From positions 434,001-498,000 of the forward strand of contig NZ_CP119785.1 of the NCBI RefSeq assembly GCF_029338235.1: 64,000 nt of DNA, read 5' to 3'. The position numbers were made by a program, and so were the translations under genes. Under the pieces are notes generated by a model. It was not told the origin of the DNA, searched no databases, and worked only from the letters and a program-made list of their open reading frames with translations. Positions 9,437 to 17,811 of this stretch are shown piece after piece (the first letter of the stretch is position 1; every line of letters starts with the position of its first letter). This DNA comes from Haloarcula rara. GTDB taxonomy: Archaea; Halobacteriota; Halobacteria; Halobacteriales; Haloarculaceae.

Positions 9437-10546
9437 TCAGTCCAGTCGAGAGCCGCTGGAGCGCCCGAGTGCGTCACGGGAGGCCGCCAGCACGCTCGCC
9501 GGTGCCAGCGTCGTCTCCGTCCACGCGGGGAGTCTGTCGTCCGGGCCCGGCGCCCGGATGCTCTCCGCGTAGGACTGTACCTGTGAGCGCTCTGCGTCGC
9601 GGTCGTAGGTGAGCCCGTTGACCGCGGCGTCGGCGCCGTACTGCCGGACGAGCGTGTCGGCCGCGTCCCGGTAGGCGTCGGGCAGGCGCTCGTAGTCGGG
9701 CTGGAGGCCGTGGTCCTCGAGGACCCGAAAGAGCGCCTCGCCGACCTCCTCGGCCATCGTCGAGAGCCCGCCACGGCCGCCGACGGGTCGGTGGTCGTGG
9801 CGATGCATCCCGAGGTCGACCTGCGCGGTGGCGGTCTCGCCGACCACGTCGTAGGCCTCCCCGAGCATCCCTATCTCCAGCCCCCAGGCCCGCTGGGCCC
9901 GAATCGAGCGGGCCGCGTCGGCGGTAACGGCGAACTCGCCGGCCAGCGGGTAGCGAAACGCCGAGAGATACGCGAGTAGCGGGTCGTCGTGGGCGCTCGA
10001 GAGCGCCCGTAGCAGTGGTGCCACGAACAGCCGCGCGAGCCGGCCGTAGAGTTGGCCGTCCTCGACACGGGCGTAGTACCCCTTGACGAACTCATAGCCC
10101 ATCTCCAGCCCGGCGAGCAGGCGCGGCACGTGTCTAGGGGAGTAGGTGGAGGCGTCGGCGTCGTGGACGGCCACGTAGTCGGCCCGACTCGCGGCCAGCC
10201 CGAGCCCGAGCCAGACGTCGCGACCTTTCCCCATCGCGCCGTCGAGCCCGTGGTCGTCGAGCAGCGACGGGAGGGTGGGGGCGTTACACCACAGTGTCGT
10301 CACGTCGAGGTCGAACTCGGCGGCCCAGCGGTCGAAGGCTGCGGCGACCTCCTTGGGACCCCGCAGCGGGACCACGACCGCGTCGGGGCCGACGGTTTCG
10401 AGCGCCTCGAAGACGTGCGTGGGCGTGACGGCCGCCTCGCTCTCCCCGGCGATGGGGACGACGACCGAACTCTCGCCGTCGGGCATCGCCGGCACCGCGT
10501 CGGTCAGGTCGTGCAGCGTCGTGATACGCTCCTGAAGGTAGTCCAT
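9437..10546 (-). CDS. Glycosyltransferase resembling glucosyl-3-phosphoglycerate synthase
   Basis: A GT-A fold, GT2/GT81-like transferase of 369 residues. The sugar-nucleotide and metal site is YVAVHDADASTYSPRH (~126-141). VKGYYARVEDGQLYGRLARL and the PLAGEFA segment near 200 match the acceptor region of GpgS enzymes, which make the glucosylglycerate precursor from a sugar nucleotide and 3-phosphoglycerate. Haloarchaeal relatives may make compatible solutes or glycolipids, and the true acceptor is unproven. No membrane helices are seen. The ATG directly abuts the folP stop codon with no gap, implying translational coupling. Confidence 0.75.
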   Translation of the reverse strand: MDYLQERITTLHDLTDAVPAMPDGESSVVVPIAGESEAAVTPTHVFEALETVGPDAVVVPLRGPKEVAAAFDRWAAEFDLDVTTLWCNAPTLPSLLDDHGLDGAMGKGRDVWLGLGLAASRADYVAVHDADASTYSPRHVPRLLAGLEMGYEFVKGYYARVEDGQLYGRLARLFVAPLLRALSSAHDDPLLAYLSAFRYPLAGEFAVTADAARSIRAQRAWGLEIGMLGEAYDVVGETATAQVDLGMHRHDHRPVGGRGGLSTMAEEVGEALFRVLEDHGLQPDYERLPDAYRDAADTLVRQYGADAAVNGLTYDRDAERSQVQSYAESIRAPGPDDRLPAWTETTLAPASVLAASRDALGRSSGSRLD

Positions 10547-11731
10547 CTATGGGTCGGTACGGAGCGCCTCGACGACCGGTTCGAAAGCGGGTTTGCCGGC
10601 GAGTTCGCCGGCCGCCGCTCGGAGCGCGTCGGGTCGCCCGCCAAGCAGAACGCCGCCGTCACCGGTGGTGGCGACGAGGCCTGCCGACTCGGCGACGTCG
10701 GCCAGTTCCGCGGCGGCGCCAGGGTCGAGCCCGGAGACCTCGAAGACGCGGCTGACGTAGGCCTCGCTGTTGTCGGTCGACCCACCGAGCGTTTCGAGGT
10801 GACGTGCGACCTCGGTGGCCCGTCGGGCGTCGAGTTCAGTCACCGTCGGGCTGTCGCCGACGACAGTGGTCCGCTCGGTGAACGCCGCGCCGATTTTGGC
10901 GGCGTCGACGGTCTCTTTGACGTCGTGGGTCCGGACGATATGGGCGCCCCGTTCGACCGCCATCGCTGTCGCCGCGAGTGAGACGGGCAGGGCCTCTTCT
11001 GTCGAGCGATCGGCGATAGTTCTGAGGAAGTTCTTCCGGTTGATGGAGACCAGAATGGGGCGGCCGAAGCCGCGGAACTCACGCAGGCGCTCGAAGGTCG
11101 CGTGGTCCTCGGCGATGGTCTTTGCCTCGCTCCAGCCGCCGAAGGCCGGGTCGACGATGGTCTTCTCGGTGAGGCCGTTCTGTTTGAGCGCCTCGTACAC
11201 CTTGTCGACGTAGTCGGCCGACTCGGCCCACTCGGGGGACTTGCGGGCGGCCCAGTCGGTCTCCTCGACGGCCCCGGGCCGTTCGAGGTCCGGCGGGCTC
11301 GCCATCTTCGCGACGGCCACGTCGTACTCACGGCAGATTTCGGGCATCTCCGGGTCGGCGAAGCCACAGATGTCGTTGACCATGTCGAAGCCGCCCTCGA
11401 TGGCGGCCTCGGCGACCTCGGCGTAGCGGGTCTCGATGGAGAAGATAGCGTCGCCGCTGACCGACTCGATGGTCTCGATGGCGGTGTCAAGCCGGTCGAG
11501 TTCGTCCGCCGCCGACAGGACATCGAGGCGCTTGTTGGCCGACTCAAGGCCCACGTCGACGATGTCGGCGCCCTCGCCGATGAGCTCCTCGTCGACGTAG
11601 GTGGCGGCCTCGGCCGGGTCGTCGTACACCGAGGGCGAGTACGGCGACTCCTTGCTGACGTTCAGCACGCCCATGATGCGTGGGGGGTGGTCGTCACCGA
11701 TCGAAAGCCCTGCCGCGTCGACCGTTTGCAT
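10547..11731 (-). CDS. folP: Dihydropteroate synthase
   Basis: Joins a dihydropterin diphosphate, as made by MptE, to an arylamine in folate or methanopterin-type synthesis. The protein has 394 residues. The pterin-binding TIM barrel is clear: RIMGVLNVSKESPYS (~18), GADIVDVGLESANKR (~53), MVNDICGFADPE (~111), and ILVSINRKNFLR near 228. The C-terminal ~100 residues (from SPTVTELDARRA) are an extra domain seen in archaeal versions. I use the ATG at 11731; a GTG three codons upstream is also possible. It forms a tight pair with the glycosyltransferase downstream. Confidence 0.9.
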   Translation of the reverse strand: MQTVDAAGLSIGDDHPPRIMGVLNVSKESPYSPSVYDDPAEAATYVDEELIGEGADIVDVGLESANKRLDVLSAADELDRLDTAIETIESVSGDAIFSIETRYAEVAEAAIEGGFDMVNDICGFADPEMPEICREYDVAVAKMASPPDLERPGAVEETDWAARKSPEWAESADYVDKVYEALKQNGLTEKTIVDPAFGGWSEAKTIAEDHATFERLREFRGFGRPILVSINRKNFLRTIADRSTEEALPVSLAATAMAVERGAHIVRTHDVKETVDAAKIGAAFTERTTVVGDSPTVTELDARRATEVARHLETLGGSTDNSEAYVSRVFEVSGLDPGAAAELADVAESAGLVATTGDGGVLLGGRPDALRAAAGELAGKPAFEPVVEALRTDP

Positions 11732-11824
11732 AGCCGTCACCAGGGACTGGGGACGGTAAGCGTTGGCGTTTCCGGCACCGCCGTCGGGCTCGACTGGTCG
11801 AGTCGGGCGGGTCCCGTTGACCTG

Positions 11825-12322
11825 TCAGGCGGTCCCCTCGGCCGGGTCGAGCGGCGCTTCGTTGACGTACTCGATAACGTCGAAGTCGTCGTACTCGTGG
11901 CGCTCGGTCACCGCCCAGTTCGTCCCCAGGTAGGGGAACACGCGGCTCCCGGTCTTTGTCTCGGGCAGTTCCGATACGTAGGCGCGGTCGGCGTACGGGA
12001 GAAACATCGCGTAGACGGACTGGCCGCCGATGACGTAGCCGGTGTCGCGCTGGGCTTCGACGGCTTCGAGGGCGTCTGGGACGGTCGAGACGAAGGTTGC
12101 GCCGTCTTCCTCGTACTCGTCGGGCGTGCTGGTGAGGACGACCGGGTGAGTCCCGCGGACCCGCGTCATCCCCATGTGGGTCTTGCGCCCGACGATTACG
12201 GGGTGGTCGGCGACGCGCTCTTTGTACTGCTGTTCGTCCTCGTCGTAGTGCCAGGGAATCGTCTCCCCGTCGCCGATGGCACCCGTCCGAGCCACTCCGG
12301 CGACGAGTCTGAGTTCGACCAT
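11825..12322 (-). CDS. folA: Dihydrofolate reductase
   Basis: NADPH-dependent reduction of dihydrofolate to tetrahydrofolate. At 165 residues it has the normal length. Typical features are the opening LRLVAGVARTGAIGDGETIPW with the Trp of the Met20 loop region, HPVIVGRKTHMGM (NADPH-binding, ~40-52), and GYVIGGQSVYAMFLPYADR (~94-112). A haloarchaeon may use this enzyme alongside or instead of thymidylate synthase ThyX; neither synthase gene is in the window. It lies divergent from rbcL, about 90 bases away, and upstream of folP on the same strand. Confidence 0.95.
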   Translation of the reverse strand: MVELRLVAGVARTGAIGDGETIPWHYDEDEQQYKERVADHPVIVGRKTHMGMTRVRGTHPVVLTSTPDEYEEDGATFVSTVPDALEAVEAQRDTGYVIGGQSVYAMFLPYADRAYVSELPETKTGSRVFPYLGTNWAVTERHEYDDFDVIEYVNEAPLDPAEGTA

Positions 12323-12380
12323 GGCCGGTGTTGGGGTGGGCCCCCTAAGCGAGTGTCGCCGGCAGATACCTACCGCCCCA

Positions 12381-12387
12381 TACTTAT
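12381..12387 (+). promoter_or_regulatory. TATA-like box of rbcL
   Basis: TACTTAT lies 25-31 bases before the ATG at 12412, as expected for a leaderless message. It rules against the GTG at 12397 as the start. Confidence 0.5.
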
Positions 12388-12411
12388 CACGCCAGCGTGC
12401 GTAGTGTTACC

Positions 12412-13692
12412 ATGGTAGGTATCACGTACGAAGACTTCCTCGACCTGGACCACGACCCCGACGGGACGGAGCTCGTCTGTGCGTTCTACGTCGAACCCGC
12501 CGCCGACCAGTCCCCGGAGTCGGCGGCCAGCCGCGTCGCGAGTGAGTCCTCGAACGGCACCTGGGCCGAGCTGCAGGTCGAGGGGTCGGTGACTGACCTC
12601 TCGGCGACGGCCTGTGGTATCGAGGAAACGGCGGTGGCCGGGCGGGCCGACCGCGAGGGCTACCGCGTCCGCGTCTCCTACCCCGACGCGCTCTTCGAGC
12701 CGGGGAACATGCCTCAGGTGCTCTCTTGCATCGCGGGCAACATCATCGGGATGAAAGCCGTCGACCGCATCCGGCTGCAGGACTGCGAGTGGCCCGAACC
12801 GCTGACGACATCGTTCCCCGGCCCACAGTTCGGCACCGGCGTCCGAACCAAAATCTTCGACGCTGGCGACCGGCCCATCACGGCAACGGTCCCGAAACCG
12901 AAGGTCGGCCTCTCGACGGACCAGCACGCCCAGATAGGGTACGAGGCCTGGACCGGCGGGCTCGATCTCCTGAAAGACGACGAGAACCTCACCGACCAGG
13001 CGTTCAACCCCTTCGAGGACCGCCTGACCGAGTCGCTGGCGATGCGCGATACGGCCGAAGACGAGACCGGCGAGAAAAAGTCCTATCTGCTGAACGTCAC
13101 CGGAACCGGCCACGAGATGCTCGAGCGGGTTGACCTGGCCGCCGAGCACGGCTGTGAGTACGTCATGGTCGACGTGGTGACCTGTGGGTGGGCCGCCCTC
13201 CAGCAGGTCCGGGAGCGCTGTGGGCACCACGGGCTGGCCATCCACGCCCACCGGGCGATGCACGCCGCCTTCGACCGCCTGCCGGACCACGGCGTCTCGA
13301 TGCGGGTCATCGCCCAGATAGCCCGACTCTGTGGCGTCGACCAGATTCACACCGGGACCGCGGACCTGGGCAAACTCGCCAACGAGGACACGGTGGGGAT
13401 CAACGAGTGGCTCTACTCGGAACTCCACGGACTCACCGACGTGTTGCCGATGGCGTCGGGCGGCCTGCATCCGGGGCTGGTCCCGGAACTTGTCGACCGC
13501 TGTGGAACGGATATCGGCGTCCAGGCCGGCGGCGGCGTCCACGGCCACCCGGACGGCACCCACGCCGGCGCGAAAGCGCTGCGTGCGGCTGTCGACGCCG
13601 TGGCCGCCGGTCGTGACATCGAGACGGCCGCCGAGGAGACGCCCGAACTGGCGACGGCACTGGCAAAGTGGGGAACCGAAACGCCGCGATAG
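12412..13692 (+). CDS. rbcL: Ribulose-1,5-bisphosphate carboxylase, form III
   Basis: Archaeal form III RuBisCO carboxylates ribulose-1,5-bisphosphate to two 3-phosphoglycerates in nucleotide/nucleoside salvage rather than in a Calvin cycle; phosphoribulokinase is not seen here. At 426 residues it lies in the form III range. The carbamylated lysine is K188 in GGLDLLKDDENLT, followed by the Mg ligands D190 and E191. HAHRAMHAAF, the loop 6 lysine in HTGTADLGKLANED and the phosphate-binding GGLHPG and GGGVHGHP are all intact, so it should be active. Ribose-1,5-bisphosphate isomerase and a PfkB kinase lie 2.2-4 kb downstream on the other strand, which fits the pathway. Confidence 0.95.
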   Translation: MVGITYEDFLDLDHDPDGTELVCAFYVEPAADQSPESAASRVASESSNGTWAELQVEGSVTDLSATACGIEETAVAGRADREGYRVRVSYPDALFEPGNMPQVLSCIAGNIIGMKAVDRIRLQDCEWPEPLTTSFPGPQFGTGVRTKIFDAGDRPITATVPKPKVGLSTDQHAQIGYEAWTGGLDLLKDDENLTDQAFNPFEDRLTESLAMRDTAEDETGEKKSYLLNVTGTGHEMLERVDLAAEHGCEYVMVDVVTCGWAALQQVRERCGHHGLAIHAHRAMHAAFDRLPDHGVSMRVIAQIARLCGVDQIHTGTADLGKLANEDTVGINEWLYSELHGLTDVLPMASGGLHPGLVPELVDRCGTDIGVQAGGGVHGHPDGTHAGAKALRAAVDAVAAGRDIETAAEETPELATALAKWGTETPR

Positions 13693-13721
13693 CACCGCAG
13701 CGGATTCAACGGTCGGCTCTC

Positions 13722-13800
13722 ATACTGGTGGCTGTAACAAACTACGGAACTCGCTACCCTGAGGTGGCGATTATCTGTACGAACGTACAGCCACCAGTAT
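13722..13800. repeat. Palindromic element, copy 1 (79 bp)
   Basis: Perfect 15-base inverted ends (ATACTGGTGGCTGTA at 13722-13736 and its complement at 13786-13800) enclose an inner hairpin TCGCTACC/GGTGGCGA. Copy 2 at 15798-15877 has identical ends and a middle that aligns well when reverse-complemented, so the two copies are inverted relative to each other. The last base is also the last base of the neighbouring minus-strand gene's TAA. It could be a MITE/PATE-like mobile palindrome or a two-way terminator between convergent genes. Confidence 0.85.
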
Positions 13801-14597
13801 TAGTCCGGGCTGTATCGCTGTGCGCCACAGACGCGACAGGCCCACAGTCGTCGCTCGGGCTGGTCCGGCGTGTCCGCCTGCGGGTCCGAAGCGTCGTGTT
13901 CGGTCACAGCACCACAGTCGACACAGTAGAGCGGGTTGCCAAAGGCGTCGGGTTCCTCGGGCAGCGAGTATCGCTTGACGATACCGGGTACGACCCAGTA
14001 CTGTACGTCGGCGGTATCAATAACCGCCGCCAGCGTCTCGACATCCTCGCCGTCGGCCACAGTCGCGCCGTCCTCGCAATAGATAGTCGGGTCTGTCGGC
14101 TCGGGCGACTCGCACCGAGCGGTCGCCGTCTCGAAGAGCGACTGCCCGGCCGCGGACCTAACCGGGACGGCACTTGGGAGGGGTGGCCAGCCCTCGGTCG
14201 GCTCACTCGGCAGCGACGTCTCGAACGCGGCCCGCAAGGTCACCTCGCCGTGGGAGACGTCCGGCCCGCTCACGATTGTCCGGCCTCGGGCGAAGGCGAT
14301 GGCAGCCGACGCCCTGGCCGCACGGGCCCCGTCGGCGGGGACGACAGCGAGGACGACGCGGTCGTACGACCACGGCTCCGCGTCGTCCCGGCAGTCCCCG
14401 TCCGGCGTGACACAGTGTGGGCACCGAACACTGCCCGGCGGAATCTCTTGCCAGCAGGTCGCACAGGTGCTTGTCTTTGACTGGTCAGCCGCTGTCGGCT
14501 CGTCCGTCGGCGCCGCTGATTGCTCTGTGTCCGCTGTCTCGTCATCACTACCGTTGCCGGACCCTCCCACGGGACCTGGCCCACCCTCGTTCCCCAT
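13800..14597 (-). CDS. Zinc-ribbon protein of unknown function
   Basis: 265 residues. After a 40-residue acidic, low-complexity start comes CATCW and, 13 residues on, CPHC, which together form a four-cysteine zinc ribbon at about 44-61. A middle domain follows (DRVVLAVVPADGARAARASA, about 79-205) that I do not recognise. The C-terminus holds a second pair, CVDCG and CRVCG, about 220-258. There are no membrane segments. A TATA-like box at 14622-14629 on the minus strand sits ~26 bases upstream. The gene is inside the block bounded by the two palindromic elements, divergent from the phosphotransferase gene. Confidence 0.7.
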   Translation of the reverse strand: MGNEGGPGPVGGSGNGSDDETADTEQSAAPTDEPTAADQSKTSTCATCWQEIPPGSVRCPHCVTPDGDCRDDAEPWSYDRVVLAVVPADGARAARASAAIAFARGRTIVSGPDVSHGEVTLRAAFETSLPSEPTEGWPPLPSAVPVRSAAGQSLFETATARCESPEPTDPTIYCEDGATVADGEDVETLAAVIDTADVQYWVVPGIVKRYSLPEEPDAFGNPLYCVDCGAVTEHDASDPQADTPDQPERRLWACRVCGAQRYSPD

Positions 14598-14743
14598 TCA
14601 CTCGCTTTAAAGGTTACACGACTGATAAATCTTCCTCTCTTTTCAGTCGGAGAAAACGCGGCAGCCCCGGACGTGTCGGGACGGCGGTACCGTTCGCCCG
14701 GTCTGCTCGGCTCGGTCCCCCACGGCGGACGGACACTGACAGT

Positions 14744-14751
14744 TTTATTTA
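14744..14751 (+). promoter_or_regulatory. TATA-like box of the phosphotransferase gene
   Basis: TTTATTTA lies ~26 bases before the GTG at 14775 and supports a leaderless message with a GTG start. Confidence 0.5.
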
Positions 14752-14774
14752 GCCAACCCTCTTAGCCGCTCGCA

Positions 14775-15788
14775 GTGTCGACGCCGGAAGACGACATCCG
14801 TGCTGTCCTCGACGAGTCGGGGCCGGACTACAACGGATTCACGTTCGAGACCCCTGGCGGCGGTCACCAGAGTGATGTCTATATGGTGACGCTCAACCAC
14901 GGCGGCGAGGAGTACGAGGTCGTGGTGAAGTTCAAGCCGGACGGTGACATCCCGTTCGACATCGAGCCCAAACTCCACGAGTACGTCGCCAACCGGACCG
15001 ACGTGCCCGTCCCGCGCATTCTGGTGTTCAAACAGCAGCCGACGGTCGACGTGCGACCGTACTTCGTCACCGAGCGGGTCCACGGGGAGAATCTCTCACA
15101 GGAGTTCGCGACGCTCTCAGCCGAGGACCGCCTGCGCGTCATGCAACAGGCCGGCCATATCCTCGGCGACCTCCACTCCGAGATCGGCTTCGAGGCCTTC
15201 GGCCGGCTGGACCTCCACAACGGCCGGCTCATCGTCCGGGACTGGATGGGGAGCTGGCGAGAGTACTTCGAGCAACTCACGCGTGGGCACCTCTCCCGAC
15301 TCGACGACACGCCGTTCGCTGACGTGAAAGGCCGCGCGCTGGAGAAGATAGAGCCGGCCCTCGAATTCGTCCCCGAAGACGGCGTCCCCCGGCTGGTCCA
15401 CGACGACTTCCGGCCGGCGAACCTCCTCTTCGAGGCCGGGACCGAGCGACCGATCACGGCCGTGCTGGACTGGCAGGACGTGCTCGCGGCCCTGCCCGAG
15501 TACAACCTCGCCCAGACCGAGTTCCTCTTTATCGACTCCTCGTTTACCGACCCCGACGTGCGCGAGAGTCTGCGCACGGAGTTCCACGAGGGGTACACCG
15601 AACACCGGCCGATGGACTTCGAGGACGGCTACGCCGACCGCCGGCCGCTCTACCAGCTCTCGACGCTGCTGTGGCGGATGGCCGGTTTCGAGGCCGTCTT
15701 CGACGACGACTCCGGGCTCGTCCAGGCCCGCGCCGAGGCCCAGTACCGCCAGCAGTTCGAGCGGCTTCTCGACGCGATGCCGGAGTAG
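14775..15788 (+). CDS. Phosphotransferase of the aminoglycoside/choline kinase fold
   Basis: 337 residues with a kinase-like APH fold: the ATP-binding lysine in EYEVVVKFKPDG (~43), the catalytic motif LVHDDFRPANLLF (~206-218; the H-x-D-x4-N pattern is intact), and the Mg-binding AVLDWQDVL about 20 residues later. It should be an active small-molecule kinase; the fold family phosphorylates aminoglycosides, choline, homoserine, sugars and others, and no substrate can be assigned here. The start is GTG. It lies in the palindrome-bounded block and converges on the PfkB gene. Confidence 0.85.
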   Translation: MSTPEDDIRAVLDESGPDYNGFTFETPGGGHQSDVYMVTLNHGGEEYEVVVKFKPDGDIPFDIEPKLHEYVANRTDVPVPRILVFKQQPTVDVRPYFVTERVHGENLSQEFATLSAEDRLRVMQQAGHILGDLHSEIGFEAFGRLDLHNGRLIVRDWMGSWREYFEQLTRGHLSRLDDTPFADVKGRALEKIEPALEFVPEDGVPRLVHDDFRPANLLFEAGTERPITAVLDWQDVLAALPEYNLAQTEFLFIDSSFTDPDVRESLRTEFHEGYTEHRPMDFEDGYADRRPLYQLSTLLWRMAGFEAVFDDDSGLVQARAEAQYRQQFERLLDAMPE

Positions 15789-15797
15789 CGGTTTCTC

Positions 15798-15877
15798 ATA
15801 CTGGTGGCTGTACGTTCGTGAAGCTATTCGCCACGCCGGAGTGGCGAATTACGTCAGTTTGTTACAGCCACCAGTAT
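15798..15877. repeat. Palindromic element, copy 2 (80 bp)
   Basis: Ends 15798-15812 and 15863-15877 are the same 15-base inverted repeat as in copy 1. The inner hairpin is ATTCGCCAC/GTGGCGAAT, a perfect stem where copy 1 has one G-T-type mismatch. Orientation is opposite to copy 1. Its final base coincides with the last base of the PfkB stop codon, the same relation to the neighbouring gene as in copy 1. Confidence 0.85.
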
Positions 15878-16770
15878 CACCTCTCGCTTGGCCCGATGTC
15901 CAGCAGCGCCTGGACGTCCCGCCACTCGACCTGGACCCGGGCGCCGGGTGTCCGCGCCGCCAGCGCTCCGCAGGCGTTGCCGACCGCGAGCGCCCGCTCC
16001 AGGTCGTCCCCACGAGCGACCAGAAAGCCCGCGGCGAAGGCGTCGCCGGCACCCGTGGTGTCCACCGGGTCGACGGCAAACCCGGGATGGTACACCTCCC
16101 GGCCACCGTCGAACACCGTTGCACCGCCCGACCCCTGTTTGATGACCAGCGTCGAAACCGCGTCGGCGAACCCATCCTCGCGGAGGACGGTCGCCTCGCG
16201 CTCGTTACAGAACAGCAGGTCGGTCCGACAGATGGTCTCGGCGAAGTCCCGGTCAGCGAGCCGCCGGCCGGGGTCGAAGCTCACTGATAGGCCCGCCTCC
16301 TCGGCAGTGTGGGCCAGTTCGGCGGCCGTCTCGGGCCGCTGGCTCGTCAGGTGCAGGTGGTCGGCGGCGGTGAGCTGGCGCTTCGAGAGGTCGGCGGCGG
16401 CGTAGGCTTCGTTTGCCCCGTCGTTGCCGAACATCAGCAGCTCGCCCGAGTCATCGACCACGAGATACTTCACGGCCGTCTCGCCGTCGGTCTCGACCAG
16501 CGCCGTCTCGACGCCGGCGTCCTCGAGTTCACGGCGGACGAGCCAGCCGTTCTCGTCTCGACCGACACTGCCAAGCAGCAGCGGGCTGGCGTCGAGTCCC
16601 GCCAGCGCGACGGCGACGTTCGAGGCGCTACCGCCGCCGGACTGGTACTGGTCGGCGATACAGGCCTCGCCGTCCGGCTCGGGGAGCCGGTCGACCCGCA
16701 GCGTCACGTCCCAGTTGACGTGGCCGGCACAGATGACCCGCAACGGCGCGCCCTCCTCTCCCTTCATCAT
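15877..16770 (-). CDS. PfkB-family sugar/nucleoside kinase, candidate ribose-1-phosphate kinase
   Basis: 297 residues. It shows the PfkB N-terminal signature (SGGGSASNVAVALAGLDA, ~45) and the C-terminal one with the catalytic Asp (DTTGAGDAFAAGFL, ~238-251). The family phosphorylates ribose, adenosine, fructose and related compounds. Here the ATG overlaps the stop of ribose-1,5-bisphosphate isomerase (ATGA) and a GGAGG Shine-Dalgarno lies just before the ATGATG. The context points to ribose-1-phosphate 5-kinase, as in the described archaeal pentose-bisphosphate pathway; this is inference. Of the two adjacent ATGs I use the first. Confidence 0.85.
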   Translation of the reverse strand: MMKGEEGAPLRVICAGHVNWDVTLRVDRLPEPDGEACIADQYQSGGGSASNVAVALAGLDASPLLLGSVGRDENGWLVRRELEDAGVETALVETDGETAVKYLVVDDSGELLMFGNDGANEAYAAADLSKRQLTAADHLHLTSQRPETAAELAHTAEEAGLSVSFDPGRRLADRDFAETICRTDLLFCNEREATVLREDGFADAVSTLVIKQGSGGATVFDGGREVYHPGFAVDPVDTTGAGDAFAAGFLVARGDDLERALAVGNACGALAARTPGARVQVEWRDVQALLDIGPSER

Positions 16771-17723
16771 CCCTCCTGCCACGGTTCAGTCGGACCCTCG
16801 CCGAAGAGCTCGCGCATCAGCGTGACGACGCTCTCGGGCGGGAACTGGCCGCGCTCGGTGACGATGGCGTCGATGTACCGGGGCGGCGTCACGTCGAAGG
16901 CCGGGTTCTCGACGGTGACGTCACCGGTGTTCTCCCGGTCGGTCTCAGCGAGGACTTCCGACTCGTCACGCATCTCTATCTCGACGGCGTTGCCGGTCAT
17001 CGTTGCGGGGTCGAGCTTCAGCGTCCCGGCGGCGACGACGGTGGGCGTCCCGCGTTCCCGGGCGACCACCGCCAGCCCAGAGGTACCGACCTTGTTCACC
17101 ACGCTCCCGTCGGCGGCGATAGCGTCCGCCCCGACGATGACGTGGTCCACGTCGTCAAGATACCGTCGCGCGGCGCTGTCGACAACCAGGGTCACGTCGA
17201 CGCCGAGTTCGCGCAGTTCGCGGGCGGTGATGTGGCCCTGCTGGCGCGGCCGCGTCTCCTTGACGATGGCCGACAGTGTCTTCCCGTCGTCGACGGCCGC
17301 CTCGACGCAGGCCAGCACATCGGTCGAGTGGCAATGGGTCATGATAGTGTCGCCGTCGCGCAGTCGGTTGGCGCCGACCCGTCCGAGGTCGTCCTGTGCG
17401 GTCTCCAGCCTGTCCCGGAACTCCGCGGCGCTCTCGACGGCGTTCGCGCGAACCGTCTCGACGGCCTCACCCGTCGCCCGGCGCAGGACGTATCGGCAGG
17501 CGTTCGGGAGGCTGACCGCGGTCGGGCGGGTCGAAAGCAGAAATCGAGCGGCGGCCCGAAGCTCCGCCAGCAGTTCCGGGGCCGTCTCCGCGTCGCTCTC
17601 GACGGCCTGTGTCTCGAGTGCATCGGCGGTCGCAGCGGCGATGTTCGCCGCCCCTCGCGTCTCCATCGTCTCGATGGCCCCGGCCACGTCGTGTACGCGC
17701 GGCTGGAGTGCTCCCCGGTCCAT
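16767..17723 (-). CDS. Ribose-1,5-bisphosphate isomerase (eIF2B-like)
   Basis: Converts ribose-1,5-bisphosphate to ribulose-1,5-bisphosphate, the RuBisCO substrate. 318 residues with the eIF2B alpha/MtnA-like Rossmann fold: TIMTHCHSTDVLACVEAA (~127), VKETRPRQQGHITARELRELG (~156), the motif VIVGADAIAADGSVVNKVGT (~195-214), and NPAFDVTPPRYIDAIVTE near 282. MtnA and eIF2B subunits share the fold, but rbcL and the PfkB gene nearby favour this name. The ATG at 17723 is preferred over a GTG at 17738; a plausible TATA (TACTTTAGG) lies about 30 bases upstream on the minus strand. Confidence 0.88.
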   Translation of the reverse strand: MDRGALQPRVHDVAGAIETMETRGAANIAAATADALETQAVESDAETAPELLAELRAAARFLLSTRPTAVSLPNACRYVLRRATGEAVETVRANAVESAAEFRDRLETAQDDLGRVGANRLRDGDTIMTHCHSTDVLACVEAAVDDGKTLSAIVKETRPRQQGHITARELRELGVDVTLVVDSAARRYLDDVDHVIVGADAIAADGSVVNKVGTSGLAVVARERGTPTVVAAGTLKLDPATMTGNAVEIEMRDESEVLAETDRENTGDVTVENPAFDVTPPRYIDAIVTERGQFPPESVVTLMRELFGEGPTEPWQEG

Positions 17724-17811
17724 GGTACCTACTACCACAGTGTATGCCTAAAGTACAGCGGTCGATGGCCGACTAGGTCCAGCGGATGGTCGGCTCGATA
17801 CGCCCGAACGA

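Noticed and set aside
11102..12418. Long plus-strand frame across folP and folA
   Set aside because: It crosses two recognised genes on the other strand and an intergenic gap; the translation has no domain pattern.
12370..13695. Long open frame opposite rbcL
   Set aside because: It is an antisense shadow of a well-recognised gene, as GC-rich third positions keep the other strand open. The translation is without family features.
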